Assembly: GCA_019671135.1 (NCBI GenBank)
Contig: JAHRHY010000012.1
Span: forward strand, 248,001 to 312,000
Source: Linnemannia hyalina
Taxonomy: Eukaryota > Mortierellomycota > Mortierellomycetes > Mortierellales > Mortierellaceae
Reading direction: 5' to 3'
DNA: 64,000 bases
In this document: positions 39,081-50,683 of the stretch, in pieces
Layout: every line of letters begins with the position of its first letter
Position numbering within the stretch: the stretch's first letter is position 1
The notes under the pieces: generated by a model
Told to the model about the DNA's origin: nothing
The model's input: the letters and a program-made list of their open reading frames with translations, nothing else
Database searches by the model: none
Position numbers and translations under genes: made by a program

Positions 39081-42000
39081 TTACAGGGTGGTTGTTGGCT
39101 CCGAAACAACCTCCGTCGTCACTTCCGTTGCCGTAGTCGTCGACACCTCTGTCACTTTTGACTCGGTAACTGCTGTTGGAATAAGGGTATTGGTCCCAAC
39201 AATGGCAGCAACTGCGGCGACAACGGCCTCAGGTGCAGGTGGAACGTCCAAAATGTGACTCGAGACAATAGGCGCCTGGGGCTTGACTCCGTCCGATACA
39301 ACTCCCTCGACGCCTACGGGCTTCTGTGCGGCAATGGCGGCCTTATCCACAGGTGTCGCAGCCGCCACAGGCGTCTCGACGGTCTTTTCCGCCGGGCTGG
39401 CTGCCTCTCCGTTTTCCTGTGCCTTCTCCATCATGCTCTTGTACTGCTTGATCAGCTTGACTGACCGGTCCACGATCTGGTGGGGATCCCGGCTGAACTG
39501 GAGTGCGGAAATCTTTTTCATCAAACGGCCAATCTTGGTCTCCTATTCAAGTGCAAACAGAGAGTATTCCAACAACACGCGTTAACAACTACCGGGTTCA
39601 TAATCAAAAGATCCAAATGCCTTTCCATGCAAGTCTTGCTCCGTGTGAAAATATTCAGGCTGTGTTGTTTCCATTGACGTACCTTGAGCATATGAAGATC
39701 GATCTCAAATGCCTCGACCTCTGCGAGAATAGGATCCGCGCGCTCGAGATTCTATAGGTTGAAAGGGCAGAGGTAAGGCTGTTAATGGTGATCATTGGTA
39801 CGCTCGCATTTCCAGGAGAATTCCAACAGCAGCGCCGAACGTAAAGAGGCAAGTGGAGATCAATTGACTGTACCTGAACAAGAACCTCGTCTGAAAGTCC
39901 CTCGACCAACAACAACTTCTGAAGCTTGTGGCGCAACTTCAACAAACGCTCATTGGGCGAGCCGCCTAATGAATTCGAACAGAGCAGGAAAATGGTATCT
40001 TCGTTAGTATCCTAATCAAGAAGTTCAACGAGCGCACGTTTTCCTGTTTGTTGGGCATAGACATACTTCGAAGCTTCTTCTTGGCGCGTCCATGGTCGCC
40101 AGAATCGCCAGCATCCTCCTCTGATTTCCGGGTGCGACCATTGCTGGCCTCGGGGGCGCTAATATCATCGTCAACGCTTCTCTTGTCAGACTCCATGCGG
40201 TTACGTCCGGCAGCTCCAGCGCGCTTCTTGGTCTAGTTGTCAAACACGCAGTGAAAGAATAAAGGACGTTAACATACTTGCCTCTAGGTGTTACTGTCGA
40301 TAGTGTCCGTTTGTAACCGTGGCGGTTCTTACCTTGGGAGCCTCATCCTCATCCTCGTCATCGTCGGCAGGGATAGCTCTCTTGGAAGGCTTGCCCTTGG
40401 CAGGCAGGTCGTCTGAAGCACTGGCTCTCCTCTTCTTCTCTACTGGCTCGGCCTTTGCGGCCTTCTTTGCCTTGGGGGCAGCCTTCTTGCGCGCTGGGGC
40501 GACTTCCTGCTCCAATGACTCCTCTTCCTCGTCGTCATCATAGTCATCCTGACCAGCCTCGGAAAGTCTGCCGGCAAGAAGATTAGGATCCAAAGCTTCG
40601 CTGAGGGCGTTTCTCAAGTGGCTAGCAGTGCGCAATGAGGACCTTGCCTTTTCAGCGGCGACGGGGTCGAAGGCCTTCAATTCGGTCGTACCAAACCAAC
40701 CACTATTGAGGGAGGGAACGCAAGTGAGAAAGAGAGTGGAGATGACACATCGTAATCATGAGTTAGTCCAGCGCACAAATCGTCGGGGGAAGGAGCGCTT
40801 GATAAGGAATTAAAAAGAAAATTAAACAATTGCGCTATTGAGTGCAGGAACCCAATAGGAACCATATATATAAAAAAAACCTGACTGGGGAACACCCACC
40901 CAAAAATACGACACAAACACTTTTTCCTTTGCATACTCGAAAGAAACGGTGGCAATCGATAACCTTTTTTGCTCACTAACGCAACAAAAAAATGCATCGC
41001 CATTCCTGCAAAGTATTCCCAAACCTCTCATGCACTCAGTCTTCTGTTTGTTTGTCACAAAACGAACGACAGTTCCTGACAACCGGTCGGTGAGAGTGTG
41101 CGAAAGTCAACAGTTTTCTCTTATTCTGTCCCTCTTAATGCCCCTTTCTCTTCCTCAAGACAATAGGGCCTTCCAACAAAACAGACACGTCAAGGTCCAT
41201 GAGTTTGTTCCTGACACCCTCCGATAAAGACTCTTCCTGAGCAAACTGACAATAGTGATTGTGGTAGTGGCAAATGGTTCCCGTTTGTCACTTCTGGGCG
41301 TTGTTGCTTTGAGGCCAATGCAACTGTTTCCCTCTTGTTTCCTTATAGTGCTGGCAACTTTCCCGTAGTGTTATCAACTGAGATACGTGCCCTTGCTTTT
41401 GCGGACAGAACAAGCACGAGAAGGCCATTTCCAGTAGAGCGAACGAATGGACTGCGTCGCTGTCGTCACAGCCCGTGCGGGTTTCCTTTGATTCTCTTTT
41501 TTTCCCATGGTCCTTGAGTATTATGCGCTCCTGTTAACACTTGCAGATCCCCGAGACGAGGGCAACAGAAGAGAGCCGTCAAATGAGAATTCCTGAAGAC
41601 GCGGCGTATGGGTGTGCGCGAATGATGGTGGTATGTGTGGGCGCGCACTGTTTATCGCTCCCTCCCCCAAAGAAACAAAGCTCCCGAACTCAAAAGAAGG
41701 GTTGTGTTTGGCAGTCGAAGCGAGACACTTACTAGTCGTGAGAGTCGAAGAAGAATACAGGCCAGATTGGTCTTTGCTTTGGCTTTTTGCTGCTGACGTT
41801 GATAGGAAGTTCGGCTTCGTTTTCAATCTAGAGACAGATAAGAAAGGGATGTGTCAGGAACGGCTTCTTGAGGAGAGAATAACAAAGAGCTTGACGCGGT
41901 TTTTCTCTCTTGTTTGAGGTGAACGAACAAACTCGCCCATCGTTGATTGCGAATTTCTTGTTTTTTTTTCTGGGGTGGGAAGCGAGTACGAGAAGAAGAG

Positions 42001-42091
42001 AGAGTCTGTTCCTTACACGAGCAGGCCACCAGGGGAAGCCCTTGAGCTTGGCAAAGACGGTGGTTCCGACTGGGTATGGGTTGTCTGTCAT
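39081..42091 (-). CDS. PWWP-domain chromatin reader with LEDGF/TFIIS-N-like domain
   Basis: Seven exons: 42017-42091, 41733-41827, 40333-40702, 40067-40232, 39874-39965, 39683-39751 and 39081-39542. All introns are GT-AG and the phases agree, giving 442 aa. Residues 1-65 are a PWWP domain (PVGTTVFAKLKGFPWWPARV, then WPVFFFDSHDYGWFGTTELKAF). PWWP domains bind methylated H3K36 nucleosomes. Residues 110-235 are acidic, then Lys-rich (KKAAPKAKKAAK). Residues 235-330 form a helical domain (LLKLRHKLQKLLLVEGLSDEVLVQ...ETKIGRLMKKISAL) like the integrase-binding/TFIIS N-terminal fold of LEDGF/HRP2. The tail is Ala/Thr/Val-rich. The layout matches LEDGF/HDGF-type readers that link H3K36 methylation to transcription factors. 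The second intron is 1030 bp long. Confidence 0.9.
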
Positions 42092-44610
42092 TCCTGCTGG
42101 TGGTTGTGGGTGGTGAGAGAGAGTGAATCTGAGGGTTTTTTTCGACTGTGAAAAAAGGCAAGATCCTGCGTCGGTGGTGTTGTTTGTTTGTGTACCAGCT
42201 GAGTATGCGGACAGGGGGCGTATGGGAGTGATTCCTGTTTTTAGTTTCTGTCTGAGTGAGAGAGAGTGATTCTAGTGTCCGACTGATTGCTTTGTGTCCG
42301 TGAGGATGTCGAGTCGAGTCGAGTTGTTGAGAAGGGAGATCGGACGGTAGCTTGCAAGGCCGGTGAGAGTAATCAACGGAAGGGCAGTGAGGAGAGAGAA
42401 AAAAAGAAAAGGGAAAAAGAAAGAAAAGGGAATGAAAAAAAAAAGGAGAGAAGGGAGGAAAAAAAAGAAGATCCGCCGTCCACTCAAAAGAAACGAAATA
42501 AAAAAATTGTATGTGTGTTTTGATGTATGTGGGTCCATACTCTCCTACTCCCACAGTCAATCCGCCACCTCTTTTTCATGTCTCGGCCCTTTGTCTGGGA
42601 CCCAATTCTGACACCTATTCTTTTCTTGACACTATTCTTTTCTTGACACTTTTCCTTTCTTGCGTACAGCCAATTAATCCATGTATCTTGCTTGTCCGCC
42701 TTGTTATTTATCCATGTTCACATTGACGAGAGATGTCATCGACACTCTGAAAAAACATTGAGCGAGCTACATACACTCGCAGAAAGAAAGAAAAAACGAC
42801 AGAGAGAGACGCACTCGTTCTCCCTCTTTCTATTATGCCACTTCCAATCAAACTCTAATCTGTCCTGCCCGGCACTAAATAGCGTCATCACATCATCCTC
42901 ATGTCATCGTCACCCACTCTCGACACCTTGGGATGATGGGAACCATGTCTTTAACCGGATATACAGAGCATTGGCTGCATGGCATATCAGTCATGTCGAG
43001 CCAATGCTTCATAAACTATTATTTTTGTCTCTTTTCTCACACACATCTGGACACACGCATCTGGACACACACCCACCCCACTCTTCATTCATCATTCATA
43101 TATGCAGTAGAAGCTGTGGTAAGCAGAAAGACGGACCGCCAGCCAACTAACAATGGACGAGTGAGAGCGTGAGGATTGAGAAGAAATGGGAAGAGGGAGC
43201 CTCTGTCTTCTCTTTCTGTTGTGTTTTTTATTTGTGTATTTGAGTGCCTGTACGCTTTGCGTTCATCCCGTCTATCCTCACTCCCGCCGCATGTTGGGTT
43301 ATTGTTTGTGTTTTGTGGTGCGGGAGGGCCTTTTTTTTTTCTCTCTCCTTGTCCCGCCCCTGAATGATGGCAAGGCTGTCCCTCTTCTTGGGTGGGGTGG
43401 CTTGTCGCAATCCACTCCAGTCCTGAGTTAAGTCGTCCTTTACTTCCTTTGCACGTCCAAGCAATCACCCTTCCTTTTGTCTCGAGTGTCTCTTTCTCCA
43501 GCGTCGAACCTTGTTGAATGTGCATACATGATGCCTTAATAGAGCAACCTTGTTGATGCTGTTGTTGCCATTGCCATACCTCTGCCTTTGTTCGATCGAA
43601 GAGATACTTGACGTTGGCTTGACCACAGCCATCAGCCTCAAACGAAGGCAGTATTCTCGGCTCCCAGTGTCATTCAGCAACAATAATGCGGGTATGCACA
43701 GACGCACCTGTACCTTCTCCTCCCTCCAACGATTCTTAAATACAAAAATACATACACTCATTTAACTCCTTCAACATTTCGGGTTTTTGTGTTGTCTTCG
43801 TTCTCCCCTTGGTCGGTCGTTCCTTTTTTTTTTCAAGTGTTTAATCTTGGTGGCGCACAAAAAAAAAGGATTTTTCTTGACTACAAGCCCTATTGATTTC
43901 GTGATCAGTATTCATGTCTTCCCTTTTGAATATCCACATACCAAATGATGCTCGCAGTTCATCAAGATATCGATGCGAGTGAAAATGAATGTAAGTGCAA
44001 GAGGCAGGTTACAGGAGGCAACAAGGAACAAGCAGCAAGCAATAAGCAAGATGAAAGAGCCAAGGAAAGTGTGTGCCTGTAAGGATACAATACAAGTAAG
44101 AGTGAAGGGAAAGATTTTTGTTTGTTTCGAGTGGCCTTCTTGTCCTGTCTGTGTCTCTCAGCCAGACTGCCCTCCCTCTCCCTTGTTTTTCCTTTTTTTG
44201 TGATTTTTTTTTTCCCTCTCTTTTTCTCTTTCTCTTTCTTGGTATTACATACTCTTCACTTTTTCCTCTTCTTTTCTTTAACTTTTCTTCCTCCTCCATT
44301 GTTGTGTCCATCTCGGTCCGTACTTAATCTTGTTCCATTATAAAAACAAAACGTCTCTTCATCACCAACCAGGACGATCCTCAACTTCAAAAACACCAAC
44401 AACAACCAATAATACCGCAACTCCTTCCTCATCACTGACAACCAGCAGCAACTCTACCTGCTTGTCGTCGTCGCAACGAAATATCACCTTCGCCTCGTCC
44501 CGCCGCCCTTCCCCCCTTCAGGCATCCCCCACTCTCCACGGCCTGAAGAGTGAACCACAAGCCTGCCCCTCATATCTCCTCCGCGGACAACCCACCCGAC
44601 CAACACAACC
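42092..44610. other. Divergent intergenic region between the PWWP and Snt2-like genes
   Basis: This 2.5-kb region contains the promoters of both chromatin genes. It has purine-rich and pyrimidine-rich blocks (42360-42470, 44190-44290). Open frames on both strands show no recognisable domains or codon bias. The last about 250 bp are an ACC/AAC-rich probable 5' UTR of the Snt2-like gene. No RNA gene recognised. Confidence 0.5.
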
Positions 44611-47600
44611 ATGACTGGCCACACTCAATCCCACAGGACAACTTCAGCCTCCTTGGCTGATGGAACCGTCATATCCGTCAATGGTACATCCAGTTTCTTG
44701 TTCAATCGTCAATGTTGATAGAATTCTCGATCCTTATTGCCTTCTCCACACCCACGACGCACCCTCGCTCTCTCTCACTCACACGAGTGCTTTTGCTCCG
44801 TCAATGTCCCAAGGACTTCGCTCCTCCTCTTCCGTCTTCCCTTCTTTCCTCTCGTCGCCGACAGTTTGACTAATCATATCTCGCCTTCGTTTCGTTTATC
44901 CTCACTCAATTTTCCTTTCTGCTACGGATCCGTCTGGTTCGGATGTGGGTTCAATTGACCTCCTTCTCCTTCTAGATCATGTTTACATGGCATCAGAGTT
45001 CATCGGGGAGTCCTATTATATCGGCCGTGTCATGGAGTTCGGGAAGCAGATCAAAGGGAAATCACTTCAGGTTAGGATCGGCTGGTTTTACCGCCCAAAG
45101 GATGTCATGGCTCGCAGGAATCACGACCCTCGTCTCTTGGTCGCAACAATGCACTCAGATATGAACCCGCTGACGAGTATCCGTGGTCGCTGTACCGTCA
45201 CCCATCAAGCCTACATCAAGGACCTGGACGCCTACAAAAAGAAGCCTGATCACTTTTACTACAACCAACTTTTTGATCGTTACATCCACCGTTTCTACGA
45301 TGTCTTGCCAGTCGACTCTGTCCGCAATCTGCCGCCAGATGTCGCAGAAGAGCTCACCAGGAGATACCAGTACATTGTGGTCGAGGCGGGAACAGCCTCT
45401 GAATACACTGATGCCCACAGGGTGTGTCTGATCTGCAAACGATGGTGTGCCAGGTAAGAATCGCAACAAAAGAAAACGGCAACAGTCATTCTCTTTATCG
45501 GAGTTCAGCGGCATATGGTGCCGTCTTACGGATCTTCTAAAGGATCACGGCACGCCCTATCATCGCTTTTACGGTGTCTTTCGCTCCTCCTCAAGTCTTC
45601 GTTTAAGTGCGTTTGATGGCATTGGGTATTCTCACGTCTGGGGTCGACAACTGATCTTTGGTCACTGCTCCAGTGTTGTTTCTCGGACTTTGTCCGCCTA
45701 ATGGACATGGCTGGCAAAGGAGGCGAAATTTGCTCAATATTTTGTGCTCTCAATCCCATCCATCGCCATTCTCTCACAGCCCTTTTCCCGTTGGAAATGC
45801 CATGGTTTGGACCTATCACCGTCGTGACCAACACTCGCGCAACTCTCCACCACAACGCCGTTCTGACCTCCTTTCTCTCTCCCCTCCTCCACAGCACCAC
45901 GCAATGTTCACACACTCATACCACCTACATTCCTTGCCTGCTTGGAAGGATTGATGATACACGCTCTCCCTAACACGAAAAAGTGGTTTCTCTTTGTCCC
46001 CTTTAGTGGTGAGGCACTAAAGTGCATCATGTGCCAAGGTTTTCACCACATGCTCTGCATCAACCCTCCTATGTTACGAAAACCCTCCAAGGGATTCGCC
46101 TTCCAATGTGCTCTATGCACCAAGCTCGCCATGGACTCTGCCTCATCCTCTCCTACAGCACTGAAACAATCCTCAATTGTCAACAACTCTGCGGGTTCTT
46201 CAGGACAGAACTCTCCCCGTGGATCACCCAAACAAAAGTCTGTCGCTACCTTGACAGTGGTACCCGCGACTAGGAACAGCAATACCCGGAACGATGCCAA
46301 ATCGTTGCTTGCCTCTGCGCCCTCGACATCCCAGGATCAGAAAATGTCCCACATGTGGCCCTTTCGTTACTTTGGCACTCATGCCGACATTCAGGATATC
46401 TTTGGTATACGCATCGTTCAAACGTGCGAGTTCGTTGTTGCCACGTTTATTGTTTTTCGCTCTGAAGTGGCTCGTCAAGACTAATCGTATGTTTCATTCA
46501 TTTTCACTTTTGCGTAGACCCTGATGACCGAGTGTACCCACGTGCCTCGAGTCGAGTTGGAGCAAGGTATCAGGCGGTGGTTGTCAAGTGGGATGGACCT
46601 GGACAGATCTTGGTGACATCGACTATCTTTGACGACCCACAATACAATCTTTTAAAGAGCAAGACAAAGAAGGGAGGTCGCGGTGGAAGACCTCCATCGA
46701 ACAAGTTGAGGGTCCCAGAAGGTAAAGTAGAAAACGTCCACCTGAAAATAACATGGCGCATGTGTAACACACAAAGAAACTTTATCTCAAACCAAGCTCT
46801 CCTTGTTTTGATCATGTCCACACATTTAGAACAATTCGACACACAATCAAGGGCACATTCAGCATCGTTGGAAGGCACGGCGGATGGTCTGGATACGCCA
46901 CAGGCACCGTCGTCGCCAGCGAGGTCAGGATTGGGGATCGACGATGGATCGGTGCACCTGGAGCGTGGCGGCGAGGACACGGCCACGTTGCAGTACTCTA
47001 AGCCGAGCCACATCACGGACGAATATGGTAAGAAGCATTTTTTCTGTTCTCCATGAATAGAATGAGTGGATTGAGTAGAAAAGGCAGGTCCATTATTTGA
47101 AGCTCCGCCGCATCGATCTCACACTTTATAATTTTTTTCCTATGTTGTTCAATAGTGGCTGACTACATGAGTCGGGTCAAGGAACTATCTCTACCCCTGC
47201 CTGCACACTCGGCTGACCTGATTGACCGGGCATTGTCTGCCTTGCAGAAATCAGGATTTGATGCCGACATGGCCCTCAAGGAGATAGCCACGGTGCAAAA
47301 ACTGGATTTCGACATTGTGGATTGGACACCCAAGGAGATCGAGGCCTTTGAGGAAGGGATCCGGCTCTATGGCCATGAGCTGTTCGCGATCAAGAAGAAG
47401 GTCGAGACCCGATCTATGAAAGACATTGTCCGTTTCTTTTACAAGTGGAAAAAGACCGAGCGCTACCAACCCGTCTATTCGGTCTTTACAAAGATCAACA
47501 AGCCAAAGTAAGATTTGCAGCTTGTTCACTTAGGGAGGTGCCAGTCTGTTGCTTAATGCTTTGTTAACATTTTGTAACTTTGACCTTCTGTAGCAAAAAA

Positions 47601-49643
47601 TTCAAGTCTGTTGGACGAGCTGCCGTCATGTCACCGGTGGTCGAGCTGGGAAGTCGTTCAAAGGCGAATGGAGAAACACCTCCCGACAACGTTCTGGATC
47701 GCGACTGTATTATCCTCCCAACGGCTGAGAATGTGAACAAGTTTGAGTGCATCCACTGCGCCACCACCAGCACGACAATGTGGCGCAAGACACCTGGAGA
47801 GGTCGATCGGCAAAAGAAGTTTCCTCGAGTCTACTGCAACGACTGTGGCAATGACTGGGTTCGATATGTGACTCTGCCGCCTTTGACAGACTCGATCAAG
47901 GAAAGCAAAAAGAACAGGAATAAAGAGAAGGAAAAGGAGAAGGACAAAGAGAAAGACAAAGACAAGGACGTCACAGGTATGGATACTTTTCGATAAATAG
48001 GTTATTAATGTCCGCGCAAGACTTGGATTGAAACCTAACTCGTATAACTTTACCACTAACATCATCTCTATAGTGAAAGGACAAGCCAATGGAAATGGCA
48101 AGCCGTCGCCAGTAGTGATAGTGTCAGAGCCAAGTGCTCCTGGTGTGAAGCGCAAACGGAGCGAACCCAAGAGCGCCACCACAAAGAGGATCAAGGAACA
48201 GGTACGGCTATTTTGCAATCGCTTAGGCTGTACGAAGAAACCACTCCAGGATCCGGATTAACTGACTCATCATACGGGTACCTTTTGTTCTTGCGCCACC
48301 ATTTTAGTCACGGGAGCCTACCAGATCTCCTTCGCCAGATCCGGAGGTGCCATGTGCCGTTTGTGACCACCTGGCGACTCCAAGCAGTCAAATGCTGAAC
48401 TGTTCGACCTGCCATCTTGCTGTCCATCCAGGTAACGCGAAGTTTTCTATTTTCACGTCTGCCTCAACACCACGACTACAAAATGTGTACTAAGAAGAAC
48501 GGCTCGTTAACTTCGAACCCCCATCGTCCACTACAATAGATTGCTATGGTGAAGCGTCAACTGTCCCGACACGGAAATGGAACTGCGATACGTGCCTCAA
48601 CAATCAGAACCCAACCTGCTCAACGGTAAATTCCAGTGCATCGAGTAACTCCAAGGGGTGCATACCCTTTTTTGTTCTTCAAAACTAACAGCTATCTTTG
48701 TCTTTACTTGCATTAGACGTATAACTGCGTGCTGTGTACAAAGACATCCGACAACCAACCACAGGCGCTCAAACAGACAACGGGACACAATTGGGCTCAT
48801 ATTCTTTGCGCCGTCTGGATCCCCGAAATCAACTTTGTTAATGTGGAAGCACTCTCGCCTATCGAGTCGGTCGGCCGGATTCGCCATGAGCGGTGGAGAC
48901 AAACCTGTTCGATCTGTAAGCAAAAGGCCGGTGCTTGCATCACGTGTGGTGAGGGTTGCAAGAAGGCGTTCCATGTCACCTGCGCTCGTGATGCGGGGTA
49001 CAAGATTGCATTTGAGATGCAGCCCACCAAGAATGTCAAGGGCGGACTGATGGTGCCAATGGTCTGGTGTCCCAATCATGACTTGACATCTCGTAAGGTG
49101 ATCCAGATTCGGGACCAGCCGGACGCGTTGACGGACCGAAACGCTCTCCAGACCTATGTCCATTATTACAAGCAGTGTGATACCACTATCGCGAGCGCGA
49201 TGAGGAAGAGCAGACTGTTGATGGCGCTGAACCCAGGTATTGGAGCGTCTTCCCCTTCAACGTGGCAGCAGAGTCATGGGTTGAACGGAAGGAGGACGTC
49301 TCATGGAGGATATGGCGTCAAGGTCAGGACATCTTCATACCAGTCTGTGGAGGAGAACTGTAGACGGTGTGCTGCAACCACTTCTCCGATTTGGTGGGAG
49401 GACAAAGTGGAGGAGGGTCAGCATGCCAATGGACATTCGGGACCGCCATACACGCCGCCACCTTCGCAGCCTCCTTTGGACAGGAACACACGTATCAAAG
49501 TCGAGAGCCAGGAGGAGCACAAACAGGACGGGTCTTCGTCGTCGCCTTTGATTAATAGCCACCCACGCTCACAACAACATACTGAGTCGTCGTTACTCTG
49601 TCATGCTTGCTACTGGGATTCTCAACATTCAGCAGCTGTTTAG
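44611..49643 (+). CDS. Snt2-like chromatin regulator (BAH, PHD, ELM2-like, SANT, GATA, PHD, ePHD)
   Basis: Eleven exons: 44611-44683, 44976-45453, 46007-46404, 46518-46721, 46830-47027, 47156-47507, 47594-47976, 48074-48201, 48308-48431, 48540-48625 and 48717-49643. All are GT-AG in agreeing phases, giving 1116 aa. Domains are BAH (about 24-160), PHD (165-210; CLICKRWC...CIMCQGFHHMLC), an ELM2-like segment (about 317-345; RVGARYQAVV), SANT (about 485-545; WTPKEIEAFEEGIRLYG) and a GATA finger (about 620-656; CIHCATTSTTMWRKTP...CNDC). A second PHD (745-805) and an extended PHD (809-925; HNWAHILCAVWIPEI) follow. The C-terminus holds a second, widely spaced GATA-like set (CRRCAATTSPIWW...LLCHAC). 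Snt2 proteins bind histone tails and act in deacetylase/E3-ligase complexes in stress response. Lys/Glu runs in exon 7 are low-complexity. Confidence 0.92.
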
Positions 49644-50239
49644 TTGAAGCACAATATAAAAAAAAAAAGTTGTGCGAGCAGACCTTACAGCAATGTGCAT
49701 TAGCTTAAATGATATAACGTAATCCGACCTCTCATTTTTGCAACACCATCCCATTCCTGCTATTTCAACATCCTATTGCCGTAGGAACGCGGGCAGGTAC
49801 TATAGGAGCGCCACCTGTGGATTCAACAACCAACGTGCGCCAGCATGGATGACTGCACATGTATATGTTGTGTTGGCTGATATCACGACAGCTTGTTCAA
49901 AGACGACATTTGAAAGTATGAACAATTGTATACAACCGTTTATTATCCAATCGCCTCCATCGGCGCCTTCGTGTTCCTCGCTCGTCGTCATCACCGCCCT
50001 GGGGCCGACGAGTGGATTTATACCGCCGCGTCGACGACGACGACGACGATTGTTGTTGCTGTTGTCGCACTGCCTGTAGTTCATTCACAAACGATCGCAT
50101 CATCGTGTCAGGACCCCGCAGCGTATCCCCATTATTCGCGTTGTTATTATTACTGTTGCTATCCCTATTGTCCCTAAAGTCACTGTTTTCCGTGTTGTTG
50201 TTGGTGGTGACGACGCTTCTCGGGGGTGGCTGTTCGAAT
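49644..50239. other. Region downstream of the Snt2-like gene
   Basis: Contains the 3' flank, and a CGA/CGT and TTG triplet-rich stretch (50028-50065). No gene supported. Confidence 0.5.
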
Positions 50240-50665
50240 CTCCTTGGACTGTGGGGCGAAGAATGCCTGATTGAAGGGTTGGATATAAAGTCTCCCGAGC
50301 CAGATCACAAACGCGACTGACAAGAAGATCATATCCAACTTTCCCACAGCCTGCGACAAAATCTCTCAACGCGCCGTATGTAGATCCTTGCGCTCCTTGT
50401 AGATGTAAAAGATCTTCTCCTTCATCTCTCGCTTGGAGATATCGCTGTTGGCGTCCTTGTCAAACATTGCGAAGGCTGCTTTGGCTTCTTCCAGGATGTC
50501 AAAGTATGGGTAAAAATCGTTGACGACTAGTTCTTCGCTGGTGCCTTGGAGGTTGTGGAAGAGGGTTCAGGGGGGCGGTGCGTTTGGCGTATTCGATCAA
50601 CGCGTCCAAGACAAGATTTTTTTTTTCTATAGGCTGTTCAACCTCGATCGTCACTTTCGATGTTT
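50240..50665 (-). pseudogene. Fragment of an EF-hand mechanosensitive (MscS-like) channel gene
   Basis: On the - strand, TSKVTIEVEQPIEKKN and VLDALIEYAKRT are followed, after a frameshift, by LHNLQGTSEELVVNDFYPYFDILEEAKAAFAMFDKDANSDISKREM, an EF-hand. Next come YIYKERKDLHTALRD and, after another shift, VGKLDMIFLSVAFVIWL, a membrane-like helix. This order (EF-hand then first channel helix) is that of fungal Msy1/Msy2-type MscS proteins. The pore domain and the N-terminal membrane helices are absent. It lies immediately downstream of an F-box gene. Confidence 0.65.
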
Positions 50666-50683
50666 TATTTTGATCGCCTCTAC

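Noticed and set aside
50028..50065. Coding triplet expansion (CGA/TTG) after the Snt2-like gene
   Set aside because: Lies in or beside the decayed channel fragment; no intact frame uses it.
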